Shown here one piece after another: positions 41,738-51,072 of a stretch of 64,000 nt of DNA. Under the pieces are notes generated by a model. That model was given only the letters and a program-made list of their open reading frames with translations, made no database searches and had not been told where the DNA came from. The stretch covers positions 35,346 through 99,345 of the forward strand of contig NZ_JNIJ01000025.1 in assembly GCF_000701345.1 (NCBI RefSeq), in the 5' to 3' direction. Source of the DNA: Bradyrhizobium sp. URHD0069. GTDB taxonomy: Bacteria; Pseudomonadota; Alphaproteobacteria; Rhizobiales; Xanthobacteraceae. A program made the position numbers and the translations under genes. Position 1 is the stretch's first letter; the number at the start of each line of letters is the position of its first letter.

Positions 41738-42142
41738 TCAGGTCTTTGGCGCCGTACCTTCCTGCCACTCCGGCAACTGGTCTTTTGGATCGAACCAAGA
41801 CGCGCAATCCGATCGCCAGATATGCACCTTGGGCCGCTGGGTGATCGGCGTGTCCAGACACCCCATCCGCAGCAGGATGGTGCCGGTGCCCGCTCTTTCA
41901 GCGACGATATGCGACCCGCATTGCGTGCAGAAGTATCGCTTCTTGCCGGGCGAGGACTCAAAACCCCTGATCAGGTTCTCTCCCTTGGCCCAGCGAAAAC
42001 GGTCGTGGGGCACGTTGGTCACCGTAGAGAAGGCAGAGCCTTGCGCCTTGCGGCATGTGGCGCAGTGGCAGTGGACGATGCGGCCGGGTTCGGCGTCCAC
42101 TTCGTAAGCGACGCTTCCGCACATGCAGCTTCCTGTGAGCAT
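41738..42142 (-). CDS. GFA family protein (glutathione-dependent formaldehyde-activating enzyme-like)
   Basis: A 134-residue Mss4-like zinc protein. Cysteine pairs appear as GSCMCGS, HCHCATCRKAQGS and YFCTQCGSH, the CENP-V/GFA zinc pattern. Members bind glutathione adducts or have unknown roles, and the genuine formaldehyde enzyme is a minority, so only the fold is assigned. Confidence 0.85.
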   Translation of the reverse strand: MLTGSCMCGSVAYEVDAEPGRIVHCHCATCRKAQGSAFSTVTNVPHDRFRWAKGENLIRGFESSPGKKRYFCTQCGSHIVAERAGTGTILLRMGCLDTPITQRPKVHIWRSDCASWFDPKDQLPEWQEGTAPKT

Positions 42143-42174
42143 GGTGCCTCCCGCGAAAGTCTGGCTTTGGAATC

Positions 42175-42209
42175 AGAAAGCCGGACGCTGCGACCGCATC
42201 CGGCTTTCT
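42175..42209 (-). terminator. Rho-independent-type terminator of gltA
   Basis: AGAAAGCCGGA (42175-42185) and TCCGGCTTTCT (42199-42209) form a perfect 11-bp stem with a 13-base loop, placed 23 bases beyond the gltA stop on the minus strand. The 3' arm on that strand ends GGCTTTCTGATT, a short T-rich tail. It isolates gltA from the GFA gene. Confidence 0.8.
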
Positions 42210-42231
42210 ACTTGTCGAAACGGTTGCGCGC

Positions 42232-43536
42232 TTACTTCCGCTTTCCGATATCGACGTAATCGCGGCGGGTCGCGCCAGTAAAGAGCTGCCGCGGACGGCC
42301 GATCTTCTGCTGGGGATCCTCGATCATTTCGCTCCACTGGCTGATCCAGCCGACAGTGCGAGCGACCGCAAACAGCACGGTGAACATCGAAGTGGGGAAG
42401 CCCATCGCCTTTAGCGTGATGCCCGAATAGAAGTCCACGTTCGGATAGAGCTTGCGATCGATGAAATACTGATCGTGCAGCGCGATCTTTTCCAGTTCCA
42501 TGGCGACTTTCAGCATCGGATCGTCGCCGTGGCCGGTCTCCGCCAGCACCGCGTGGCACATCTTCTGCATGATCTTGGCGCGCGGGTCGTAGTTCTTGTA
42601 CACGCGATGTCCAAAACCCATCAGGCGGACTTCGCTGTTTTTGTCTTTCACTTTTTTGATGAATTCAGGAATTTTATCGACCGTGCCGATATCGGCCAGC
42701 ATCGCCAGCGCCGCTTCGTTGGCGCCGCCGTGGGCGGGACCCCAAAGGCAAGCGATGCCGGCGGCGATGCAGGCGAACGGATTGGCGCCGGAGGAGCCTG
42801 CGATCCGCACCGTCGATGTCGAGGCGTTTTGCTCGTGGTCGGCGTGCAGAATGAAGATCTTGTCCAGCGCGTCCGCCAGAACCGGATTGATCTTGTATTC
42901 CTCGCAGGGCACCGCGAAGCACATATGCAGGAAATTCTCGGCGAAGTTCAGCGAGTTCTTCGGATATATGAAGGGCTGACCTATGGTGTATTTGAACGCC
43001 ATCGCCGCCAAAGTCGGAATCTTCGCGATCATGCGCATCGACGCGATCATGCGCTGCCGCGGATCGTTGATGTCGGTGGAGTCGTGATAGAACGCCGCCA
43101 GCGCGCCGACCGCGGCAACCATGATCGCCATCGGATGGGCGTCGCGGCGGAAGCCCTGGAAGAACCGCGCCATCTGCTCGTGAACCATGGTGTGGTGGAT
43201 CACGCGGTTGTCGAAATCGGCTTTCTGTGCCTTCGTCGGCAGCTCGCCGAAGAGCAGGAGATAACAGGTTTCGAGAAAGTCGCCCTTTTCCGCCAATTGT
43301 TCGATCGGATAGCCGCGGTATTCCAGAATGCCGGCATCGCCATCGATGTAGGTGATCCTGGACTGGCAGCTGCCGGTGGAGGTAAAGCCCGGGTCATAGG
43401 TAAACATTCCGGCCTGGGCGTAAAGCTTGCCGATGTCGATCACGTCGGGCCCGACGGTGCCGCTCAAAATCGGGAAATCGTAGGTCTTGTTGCCGACCGT
43501 CAGCGTTGCGGTTTTGGTGTTGGATGTTGCGTCCAT
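42232..43536 (-). CDS. gltA: Citrate synthase
   Basis: Condenses oxaloacetate and acetyl-CoA. The 434-residue type II enzyme has the catalytic regions [20 protein letters not shown] and [14 protein letters not shown], plus the N-terminal beta domain ([20 protein letters not shown]). The ATG at 43536 (MDATSNTK) fits the family; the frame upstream of it is not coding. Confidence 0.96.
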   Translation of the reverse strand: MDATSNTKTATLTVGNKTYDFPILSGTVGPDVIDIGKLYAQAGMFTYDPGFTSTGSCQSRITYIDGDAGILEYRGYPIEQLAEKGDFLETCYLLLFGELPTKAQKADFDNRVIHHTMVHEQMARFFQGFRRDAHPMAIMVAAVGALAAFYHDSTDINDPRQRMIASMRMIAKIPTLAAMAFKYTIGQPFIYPKNSLNFAENFLHMCFAVPCEEYKINPVLADALDKIFILHADHEQNASTSTVRIAGSSGANPFACIAAGIACLWGPAHGGANEAALAMLADIGTVDKIPEFIKKVKDKNSEVRLMGFGHRVYKNYDPRAKIMQKMCHAVLAETGHGDDPMLKVAMELEKIALHDQYFIDRKLYPNVDFYSGITLKAMGFPTSMFTVLFAVARTVGWISQWSEMIEDPQQKIGRPRQLFTGATRRDYVDIGKRK

Positions 43537-43696
43537 CGTGTAATCCCCGATGAGATCGTTGTGAAACCCGGCGGCCGGGCGCGCCATAGCGAGGCAGGTG
43601 GCGTGGGAAACCGGGCGTTCTGAAAGCACCTCTTAAATGGGTTAGCTTATTGCTGTTTGCACTGCAAGACGGCCGCACCCGGACTGCGATACCGCG

Positions 43697-45121
43697 CTAT
43701 GAGGAGGCCTGATCGCCAAGTCGGGCCAGGCATTCCTCCCGCCCCAGCACCGTCAGGACGTCGAAGATTCCCGGCGAGGTAGTACGGCCGGTCAGCGCCA
43801 CGCGCAGTGGCTGGGCCACCGCGCCGAGCTTGAGGTTGTTCGCGTCGGCGAAGGCGCGCATCGCCGCTTCGGTGGTTTCCGAGGTCCATGGCGTCACACC
43901 CACAAGCGCCTGACGAAGCCGGCCGATCAGCTCGCGGTTTTCCGGCGTCAGCAACGCCGCCGCTTTTGGCTCGATCGCGAGCGGCCTGTCGGCAAAAAGA
44001 AAGTACGAATTGTCGATCAGCTCGATCAGCGTTTTGGCGCGCTCTTTGAGGCTCGGCATTGCCCGCAACAATTGCGCGCGCGCGGTGTCGTTGAGCTTGG
44101 CCTTGAGCTCGGTACCTACGGGTACATAGTCAAGCACGCTTTCGAACTCAGTCACGAGGGATTGATCGTCGGAGTGGCGGATGTAGTGACCGTTGAGGCT
44201 TTCCAGCTTGGCAAAGTCAAACCGCGCGGCCGAGCGGCCGATCGCCGGCAGGTCGAAGGCTTTGATCATTTCCTCTGTTGAGAATATCTCCTGATCGCCG
44301 TGGCTCCATCCGAGCCTGACCAGGTAGTTGCGCAGCGCCGCCGGCAAATATCCCATCGCGCGGTAGGCATCCACGCCGAGCGCCCCATGGCGCTTTGAGA
44401 GTTTTGAGCCGTCGGGCCCATGGATCAGCGGAATGTGCGACATGCTCGGAATGTCCCACCCGAGCGCGTCATAGATCTGCTTCTGGCGCGCGGCGTTGAT
44501 CAGGTGGTCGTCGCCGCGAATGATGTGCGTGACGCCCATGTCGTGATCGTCGACCACGACGGCGAGCATGTAAGTCGGATTGCCGTCGCCGCGTAACAGG
44601 ACGAGGTCATCGAGGTTCTCGTTCTGCCAGACCACGCGGCCCTGGACCTGATCCTCAATCACGGTTTCGCCGGTCTGCGGCGCCCGGAGCCTGATTGTCG
44701 GCTTCATGCCGGCCGGGGGGTCCGAAGCATCGCGGTCGCGCCACATGCCATCGTAGAGGCGGGTACGGCCTTCGGCACGGGCCTTTTCCCGCATCGCCGT
44801 GAGTTCTTCCTGCGTGGCGTAGCAGCGATAGGCTTTGCCGCTGGCGAGCAATTTTTCCGCGACTTCACGGTGGCGCGCGGCCCGGCTGAACTGATAAATG
44901 ACCTCGCCGTCCCAATCGAGCCCGAGCCATTTCAGCCCATCCAGGATGGCATCGATGGCTTCCCTGGTCGATCGCTCCCGATCGGTGTCCTCGATACGCA
45001 ACAGCATCTGGCCGCCGCGCTTGCGTGCGTAGAGCCAGTTGAACAGCGCCGTGCGGGCTCCTCCGATGTGGAGAAAGCCTGTGGGGGAGGGGGCAAAGCG
45101 TGTGACGACGGTATCGGTCAT
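43697..45121 (-). CDS. gltX: Glutamyl-tRNA synthetase
   Basis: Class I synthetase, 474 residues. The HIGH-type motif is in [19 protein letters not shown] and the KMSKS-type motif is KLSKRHG. The family may be discriminating or may also charge tRNA-Gln. A separate glnS lies next door, so it probably charges tRNA-Glu only. It is transcribed towards gltA and divergently from glnS. Confidence 0.95.
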   Translation of the reverse strand: MTDTVVTRFAPSPTGFLHIGGARTALFNWLYARKRGGQMLLRIEDTDRERSTREAIDAILDGLKWLGLDWDGEVIYQFSRAARHREVAEKLLASGKAYRCYATQEELTAMREKARAEGRTRLYDGMWRDRDASDPPAGMKPTIRLRAPQTGETVIEDQVQGRVVWQNENLDDLVLLRGDGNPTYMLAVVVDDHDMGVTHIIRGDDHLINAARQKQIYDALGWDIPSMSHIPLIHGPDGSKLSKRHGALGVDAYRAMGYLPAALRNYLVRLGWSHGDQEIFSTEEMIKAFDLPAIGRSAARFDFAKLESLNGHYIRHSDDQSLVTEFESVLDYVPVGTELKAKLNDTARAQLLRAMPSLKERAKTLIELIDNSYFLFADRPLAIEPKAAALLTPENRELIGRLRQALVGVTPWTSETTEAAMRAFADANNLKLGAVAQPLRVALTGRTTSPGIFDVLTVLGREECLARLGDQASS

Positions 45122-45156
45122 TGCAGGAACGGGATATGGACAAAGAGGGCATGCAC

Positions 45157-45230
45157 TAGCGTCCCAAATCCGAAGTTCGCCATACCTCGCGGCGCATTCT
45201 TGAGCGAACTTCGGATTTGAAAGGACACTA
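45157..45230 (+). repeat. 16-bp perfect inverted repeat in the divergent gltX-glnS promoter region
   Basis: CAAATCCGAAGTTCGC (45165-45180) and its exact complement (45204-45219) flank 23 bases. The outer flanks TAGCGTCC (45157-45164) and GGACACTA (45223-45230) continue the symmetry with one mismatch. It occupies the 297-base gap between two divergent synthetase genes, close to the gltX start. It looks like a dispersed Bradyrhizobium palindrome. Confidence 0.75.
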
Positions 45231-45418
45231 ATACCGTTATTTCTGGTGTGGTTTCAGTTCAGAGGTTCTCTTGACGGATTTGCAGCGAAAGGGAAGAGAA
45301 CTTCTGAACCGCCACACCGGGCGCGGTGGTGTATAGCAGGAACCGTGCATAACTAAAGCCTTCCTTGGGGCAGGCGGATTTGGCAGAAAGTCCGCCAATT
45401 CCCGAACTTGGAAATAAC

Positions 45419-47101
45419 ATGACAGCAGAACCGGTGGTGGCAGAGGTCGGGCGCGATTTCATTCGTGACATCGTCCAGGCCGATCTTGACGCCAGGAAAT
45501 ACAAAGAAATCGTGACGCGGTTCCCGCCGGAGCCGAATGGCTACCTGCATATCGGGCATGCCAAGTCGATCGCGCTTAACTTCGGCATCGCGCAGGAATT
45601 TGCCGGGCGCTGCCACCTGCGGTTTGACGATACCAATCCGACCAAGGAAGAGCAGGAATACATCGATTCGATTCAGGCCGACGTGCGCTGGCTCGGATAC
45701 GACTGGGGACGCCATTTATTTTACGCGTCGGATTATTTCGAGCGGCTTTACGAATGGGCGGAGGTCCTAATCCGCAACGGTCATGCCTATGTCGACGACC
45801 AGTCGCAGGAGGAAATCCGCCTCGCGCGCGGCACGCTGACCGAGCCGGGCAAGAACAGCCCGTTTCGCGAACGCCCGGTGGATGAGAACCTCGATCTGTT
45901 TCGCCGCATGAGAGCGGGCGAGTTTCCGAACGGCGCGCGGGTGTTGCGCGCCAAGATCGATATGTCGTCCGGCAACATCAATCTGCGCGACCCCGTGCTT
46001 TATCGCATCCTGCATGCCACGCATCCGCGCACCGGCGACAAATGGTCGATCTATCCGAGCTACGACTACGCCCACGGCCAGTCCGATGCGATCGAGGGAA
46101 TTACCCATTCGATCTGCACGCTGGAATTCGAGGACCACCGGCCGCTGTACGAATGGCTGCTCGACAAATTGCCGGTGCCCTCGAAACCGCGGCAGTACGA
46201 ATTCGCGCGGCTCAATCTGACCTATACGCTGTTGTCGAAACGGGTTTTGACCGAACTCGTGCGTGGTGGTCATGTTGCGGGCTGGGATGATCCGCGCATG
46301 CCGACCATCGCCGGCCTGAAGCGGCGCGGCGTGCCGCCGGCGGCGATCCGCGAATTCGTCAAGCGGATTGGGGTGGCCAAAGCCAACAGCGTTGTCGACG
46401 TCAACATGCTGGAATTTTCGATCCGCGAATGCCTCAACAAGACCGCGTTGCGGCGGATGGCGGTGCTGCGGCCGCTCAAGGTCGTGATCGAGAATTACCC
46501 GGAAGGTGAGAGCGAAGAGATCGAAGCCGTCAACCATCCGGACGATCCGGCGGCGGGCACGCGCCGCATCGCGTTCGGCCGCGAGCTTTACATCGAACGC
46601 GACGACTTCATGGAAAATCCGCCGAAGAAGTTTTTCCGCCTCTCGCCGGGCACCGAGGTTCGGCTGCGCTACGCCTATTTCATCAAGTGCCGGGAAGCGG
46701 TGAAGAATGCCGCCGGCGAGATCATCGAGCTGCGCTGCACCTACGATCCCGCCACACGCGGCGGCAACGCGCCCGACGGGCGCAAGGTCAAAGCGACCAT
46801 GCACTGGCTGCCGGCGGCGCAGTCTATCCCTGCGGAAATTCGCATCTACAACCAGCTGTTCACAAAGCCGACGCCGGATGCCGCCAATTTCGCCGCCGAT
46901 CTCAATCCGCAGTCGCTGGAGATTCTCAGGGATGCGCGGATCGAGCCGGCGACGGCCGGGAGCAATTCGCCGGAGCCCGTTCAGTTCGAGCGGCAGGGCT
47001 ATTTCGTGCGCGACAAGGATTCAACGCCGGACCATCCGGTGTTCAACCGAACTATCGGCCTGCGCGATACCTTTGCAAAGGAAGTCGGCGGCAAGGGCTG
47101 A
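45419..47101 (+). CDS. glnS: Glutaminyl-tRNA synthetase
   Basis: Charges tRNA-Gln directly. The 560-residue protein has the HIGH motif in [20 protein letters not shown], the KMSKS counterpart LLSKRVL, and GlnRS-specific regions [20 protein letters not shown] and [16 protein letters not shown] in the anticodon-binding barrels. Many alphaproteobacteria lack GlnRS and use GatCAB, so the gene is informative. MTAEPVV at 45419 is the likely start; a TTG at 45365 is less likely. Confidence 0.94.
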   Translation: MTAEPVVAEVGRDFIRDIVQADLDARKYKEIVTRFPPEPNGYLHIGHAKSIALNFGIAQEFAGRCHLRFDDTNPTKEEQEYIDSIQADVRWLGYDWGRHLFYASDYFERLYEWAEVLIRNGHAYVDDQSQEEIRLARGTLTEPGKNSPFRERPVDENLDLFRRMRAGEFPNGARVLRAKIDMSSGNINLRDPVLYRILHATHPRTGDKWSIYPSYDYAHGQSDAIEGITHSICTLEFEDHRPLYEWLLDKLPVPSKPRQYEFARLNLTYTLLSKRVLTELVRGGHVAGWDDPRMPTIAGLKRRGVPPAAIREFVKRIGVAKANSVVDVNMLEFSIRECLNKTALRRMAVLRPLKVVIENYPEGESEEIEAVNHPDDPAAGTRRIAFGRELYIERDDFMENPPKKFFRLSPGTEVRLRYAYFIKCREAVKNAAGEIIELRCTYDPATRGGNAPDGRKVKATMHWLPAAQSIPAEIRIYNQLFTKPTPDAANFAADLNPQSLEILRDARIEPATAGSNSPEPVQFERQGYFVRDKDSTPDHPVFNRTIGLRDTFAKEVGGKG

Positions 47102-47198
47102 GGCGACTTTCCCCAAATATTCTGCATCCGTTCCGCTATCCCCGGCCTTACAGCTTCCGGTAGCCTGACGACCCCTTAGGAATCGCAGGGTGTAGGGG

Positions 47199-47867
47199 AT
47201 GGCAGAGCCGGGCAGGTTTCCCAGCCGGACGCAAGGCTACGCCGGCACCTGGCCGCCGCGGGATGCGGCGCGGGCGGCTGGCTTCGCGCCATCCGGGTTC
47301 AGTGCATGGCCGTCTCTCGTCGAGCAGCTCCGGGCGTGGCTTCGCGCCGAGGCGGGTGCCGGGCGATTGCTGCCCTGGGTGCCCGTCGCATTCGGCTCCG
47401 GCATCGCTCTCTATTTCACCGCGGAGCGTGAGCCGGTCGCTGCCGTTACCGTTGCCCTGGCGTTCGGGCTTTGCCTGGCGGCGTTCCTGCTGCGGCGGCA
47501 GAAGCTATTCCCCATCGCCGTGATGATCGCGGCGATGGCGGCTGGTTTTGCGGCCGCGAGCTGGAAAACCGCGCGGGTCGCGCATGGGGTGCTGGCAAAG
47601 CCGATGTATTCGGTGTCGCTGTCGGGCTTTGTCGAAACCCGCGACATTCGCGAGCGCACCGACCGCTTCGTATTGCGCGTTACGCTGATGGAAAGCCCGC
47701 GCGGCCAGATCAAGTTGGAGCGCGTTCGGCTGTCGGTGCGCAAGGGCACCGCGCCCGCGGTCGGCAGCTTCGTCGAATTGAAGGCGCGGCTGCAGCCGCC
47801 GCTGATACAGTGTCCAGAGACATCCAGCGACGTTCAAGATAAGCCTTGTTTTACAGGTGTTTCTTGA
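47199..47867 (+). pseudogene. comEC: comEC/rec2 N-terminal fragment, cut by an integrative element
   Basis: The first about 200 codons match the N-terminus of alphaproteobacterial ComEC/Rec2: RLLPWVPVAFGSGIALYF, two to three hydrophobic helices, and a DUF4131-like segment YSVSLSGFVETRDIRERTDR ending FVELKARLQPPL. At about 47,804 the family sequence stops and the frame runs 20 codons into element DNA before ending. The competence channel and beta-lactamase-like domains are absent from the whole window. DNA uptake through ComEC should be lost while the element is integrated. Confidence 0.85.
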
Positions 47868-47910
47868 AAGGAATGTCTGGACACGTCCGACGGCTTCCAG
47901 CACAATCCAG
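47811..47910 (+). promoter_or_regulatory. Probable left attachment region with 10-bp-phased repeats
   Basis: Immediately inside the comEC break, TCCAG-like words recur at exact 10-base spacing on both sides of a centre: TCCAG 47813, TCCAG 47823, TTCAA 47833, then TCTGG 47876, TCCGA 47886, TCCAG 47896, TCCAG 47906. TGTCCAGA (47811) and TCTGGACA (47876) are inverted copies. Helical phasing fits integrase arm-type sites flanking a core near 47,840-47,870. The integrase starts 32 bases further on. Confidence 0.6.
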
Positions 47911-47941
47911 CATTGATTTGTGGGTACTGCTGTGGGCTCAA

Positions 47942-49219
47942 ATGGCGCGGCGACTCAATTTACTCAGTCCAAAGTTCGTCGAAACGATTGAGAAGCCGGG
48001 CAGGTACGCCGACGGCGGCGGGCTGTATTTGCAGGTCGCCGCGAGCAGGAATGGCGGCGTGACCAAGAGCTGGCTATTCCGGTATATGCGCGGACATCTC
48101 AGCCGGACCGGCAATCCGACATCGCGGGAGATGGGCTTAGGTCCGCTCAGCACCAACAAGCGGGACGGTTTCATCACCACCAAGGAGGCCAGAGATCGGG
48201 CCTACAGGGCGCGAGAGGATCTGAAGGCGGGAATTGACCCCATTGAGTCTAGGCAGGCTCTGAGGACCGCTAGGAAGCTCGATGAGGCCCGTTCCGTAAC
48301 GTTTTCACAATGCGCTGCCGAGTACATCGAGAGCCACAAGGCCGGTTGGAAAGGCGACAAGCACGTCAAACTCTGGAAGGGCTCGCTTGGGAGGTACGCC
48401 GAACCCGTTATTGGGACCCTGCCCGTCGCCGCTATCGACACGGCGCTGGTGCTGAAGGTACTCAAACCGATTTGGGAGACGAAGACCAAGACCGCGGTAG
48501 ACGTCCGCCTCCGGATCGAGTTGATCCTGAATTGGGCAAAGACCCACGGGTATCGAGACGGCGATAACCCCGCCCGCTGGAAAGGGCACATCAAGAATGC
48601 ACTTCCGGACCCGTCCAAGGTCGCGAAGGTCAAACACCTTTCCGCCATGCCCTATGACGAGCTCCCGGGCTTCATGGGTAAGTTGCGCGCCGAGACAGGT
48701 ACGCCGGCGGCCGCGCTGGAATGGACTATCCTGACCGCTGTTAGGTCAGACAACACCTTTGCCGCCACATGGCCCGAGATTGATATCGAGAAGAAGGTCT
48801 GGGCCATTCCTGCGGAGCGCATGAAGGCCGATTCAGATCACCGCGTCCCACTCACCGATCGGATGATCGAAATTCTCGAGAAGCTGGACCGCGGCACGAC
48901 ATTTGTGTTCGCGGGTCAGAACCCAAAGAAGAAGCTGCCTCACGAGAAAATGCTGAAGCTGCTGAAGGCTCTTCGTCCTGGGCTGACCGTTCACGGGTTC
49001 CGATCAACTTTCAAGGATTGGGCATCGGAGCAAACGGCCTACGCCAATGAGGTCTCCGAAATGGCGCTCGCTCACACAGTCGGCGACAAAGTTGAGAATG
49101 CGTACCGCCGAACGGACTTGTTCGAGAAGCGCCGTCGGCTGATGGCGGATTGGGCGCAGTATTGTGCGTCTGTCCCCGTCACCAGCTCGAAAGTAGTACC
49201 GATGCGGAGCAACGCATGA
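47942..49219 (+). CDS. Tyrosine-type site-specific integrase
   Basis: A 425-residue P4-type integrase. An N-terminal arm-binding domain (MARRLNLLSPKFVETIEKPG, KSWLFRYM) is followed by a SAM-like core-binding domain and a catalytic domain. Catalytic residues are visible: Arg in TAVRSDN, His-x-x-Arg in VHGFRSTFKDWAS, the second His in MALAHTVGDKVENAYRR, and its Tyr. TAVRSDN replaces the commoner TAARTGE. The ATG at 47942 fits the domain start. It most likely drove insertion into comEC. Confidence 0.92.
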   Translation: MARRLNLLSPKFVETIEKPGRYADGGGLYLQVAASRNGGVTKSWLFRYMRGHLSRTGNPTSREMGLGPLSTNKRDGFITTKEARDRAYRAREDLKAGIDPIESRQALRTARKLDEARSVTFSQCAAEYIESHKAGWKGDKHVKLWKGSLGRYAEPVIGTLPVAAIDTALVLKVLKPIWETKTKTAVDVRLRIELILNWAKTHGYRDGDNPARWKGHIKNALPDPSKVAKVKHLSAMPYDELPGFMGKLRAETGTPAAALEWTILTAVRSDNTFAATWPEIDIEKKVWAIPAERMKADSDHRVPLTDRMIEILEKLDRGTTFVFAGQNPKKKLPHEKMLKLLKALRPGLTVHGFRSTFKDWASEQTAYANEVSEMALAHTVGDKVENAYRRTDLFEKRRRLMADWAQYCASVPVTSSKVVPMRSNA

Positions 49220-49224
49220 CCGCG

Positions 49225-49946
49225 TTGATCCTGGCGCGCCGGGTCCGGCAGCGCATCGGCACCGTCCTGGACTGGGCCAAGGCCGCCGGCTTTCGCGCCG
49301 GGAGCAATCCGGTCGAGGAAATAAGCAAGGCGCTGCCCCGGCAATCCGAGCGCAAGGGACACCACGCCGCCATACGGTACGTCGAGGTGCCGGCCTTCGT
49401 GCGGCGGCTCCGCGGCAGCGATGGCGACGCCATCCCGGATCTGGCCTTCGAATTCCTGATCCTGACGGCGGCCCGCACCTGCGAGGTCTTGGAGACCAAA
49501 TGGAGCGAAATCGACCTGGAGCAAGCGGCCTGGACGTTTCCGGCCGGCCGGATGAAGGCGGGCAGGGAGCACCGCGTCTCGCTGCGCCGCGCTGTGTCGA
49601 GCTTCTCAATCAGGCGAAGCTGCTTGCGGCCGGCAGCGAGTTCGTCTTTTCCGGGCGCTCGGGCAAGAAGCCGATGTCTAATATGGCGCTGCTGATGACC
49701 ATGCGCCGGCTATCGGCTTACACCGTGCACGGGTTCCGGTCGGCCTTCCGGGACTGGGCATCGGAGCGCACCACCTTCACGCGCGAGATCTGCGAGGCCG
49801 CACTTGCCCACATCGTCAAGGACAAGACCGAGGCCGCCTATCATCGCGGTGATCTGTTCGAGAAGCGGGGAGAGCTGATGGCGACCTGGGCGGCGTTCGT
49901 GGCCGCCACCCGCGCAGAGGTCATTCCGTTCCGGCGGTTACGTTAG
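49225..49946 (+). pseudogene. Second tyrosine integrase, truncated and frameshifted
   Basis: Directly after the first integrase, a frame reads ARRVRQRIGTVLDWAKAAGF to GREHRVSL, then similarity jumps to another frame from APRCVELLNQAKLL through VHGFRSAFRDWASERTTFTR and AAYHRGDLFEKRGEL to the end. One base appears to be missing near 49,585. The N-terminal half (about 190 residues) is also gone. It is a distinct integrase, not a copy of the first, and suggests the site was used by an earlier element. Confidence 0.85.
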
Positions 49947-50674
49947 TGAGTGCGGTCGAAACGGAGTTCTTGTTGATTTCGGAGGCAGTGGCGTGTTTCG
50001 AGGCCGGGATGTTCGGTGGCGCCATAAAGCGACCGAAACTTCTCGAAGCGATTAAGAAGGACCAGCCGCGGCTTTCGGTAGGATTTGGCCACCGCACCGA
50101 GAAGGCTGCTGCAGCCATCCAGGGCGCGATTGTGGCAGGGGATCTGGCCGTCCATGTCTTCACTCAACCCATCGCGGGCGGGGCCTGTCGGCCGCTGCAT
50201 GTGCCGATCGATGTTCTTAAGCGATTGCACAAGGTTCGGGGCGGGCTACCAGACCATCCGATCCGCCTTCCGTTCAATCTTCTGCGTGATAGTGCCGTCG
50301 CTTCCGAACTGTTTGCTGCGCTTTCGACGTCGGCACTGCACTTAAAACGCGCCGAATATGTCGCATGGTATGAAAGGGAGAGGCGCAAACGGCGGTGGCT
50401 TTCTCAGGCCGGCAGTGGCGAGCCGCGCATTGGCAGACCGTCTAAACAGACGGACGAGCTGTTAAGATCGATTGAGGCGCTTACCGGCGAAGGAAAATGG
50501 TCTGCGCGCGACGGAATCGCGAGGCTCGTGAGGTTGCTAAATTCGAATGGGGCGCCCAACCGTTATCTCGTTCGACGCGCCGTGCAGCGGCTATTTGGAA
50601 GAACGGGTGATCTAGCCTACCGCGTCGTTCCTAGAAATCGAGCAAAGGGAAAACGTGGGGGCTCGCGTACTTAG
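49946..50674 (+). CDS. Hypothetical protein of the integrative element
   Basis: A 242-residue soluble protein of unknown family. The GTG start overlaps the TAG of the broken integrase. The N-terminal half resembles a helical DNA-binding region (LISEAVACFEAGMFGGAIKR), the centre has LHLKRAEYVAWYERERRKRR, and the C-terminal third is basic and helical (REDUNDANT-looking Arg/Lys tail, NRAKGKRGGSRT). Position between integrase and AlpA suggests an element-specific regulatory or transfer function, which is inference only. Confidence 0.65.
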   Translation: MSAVETEFLLISEAVACFEAGMFGGAIKRPKLLEAIKKDQPRLSVGFGHRTEKAAAAIQGAIVAGDLAVHVFTQPIAGGACRPLHVPIDVLKRLHKVRGGLPDHPIRLPFNLLRDSAVASELFAALSTSALHLKRAEYVAWYERERRKRRWLSQAGSGEPRIGRPSKQTDELLRSIEALTGEGKWSARDGIARLVRLLNSNGAPNRYLVRRAVQRLFGRTGDLAYRVVPRNRAKGKRGGSRT

Positions 50675-50823
50675 TGCAAAAGTCTTTTTTCACGATGTTT
50701 TTCCAAGCTGTAAACCTCTGTTTTGAAAGCGAAATAGTTTACTTGTCCACATTGCAACCGCACATGGTCTGTTTTCTGCGAAAATGGACCACTCGCTAAA
50801 CCTCAGATCAAGGAGGTTCAGCG

Positions 50824-51072
50824 ATGTCTAGTAAGAATCAATTTCGACCAACAAGCGCGTGGTCTCAACGCACAGGATATGTGCGGCTCGCCGATATTCT
50901 TGCGCCAGTCGGCCCATTGCCGATCAGCAAATCGAGCTGGTGGGCGGGCGTGAAGGCCGGCCGTTATCCGGCAGCAGTCAAACTTGGCCCGCGTATCACT
51001 GCGTGGAAGGTCGAAGATATTTTGGCCCTGATGGAGCACGGAACCGTCCAAGACGCGGTGGTGCCGCGATGA
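50824..51072 (+). CDS. AlpA-family regulator / excisionase-like protein
   Basis: An 82-residue winged-helix protein. The stretch GYVRLADILAPVGPLPISKS followed by SWWAGVKAGRYPAAVKLGP and ITAWKVEDI is the MerR-like AlpA/excisionase pattern that directs element excision. AAGGAGG lies seven bases upstream. The stop overlaps the ATG of the replication gene. In P4-like elements such proteins activate integrase expression and excision. Confidence 0.85.
   Translation: MSSKNQFRPTSAWSQRTGYVRLADILAPVGPLPISKSSWWAGVKAGRYPAAVKLGPRITAWKVEDILALMEHGTVQDAVVPR

Noticed and set aside
42475..43623. Very long open frame antisense to gltA
   Set aside because: It is the mirror of a highly conserved citrate synthase gene in high-GC DNA, where long antisense frames arise from codon bias.
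47805..47945. tRNA gene as the integration site
   Set aside because: No cloverleaf or T-arm sequence is present at the junction; the interrupted sequence is clearly comEC.
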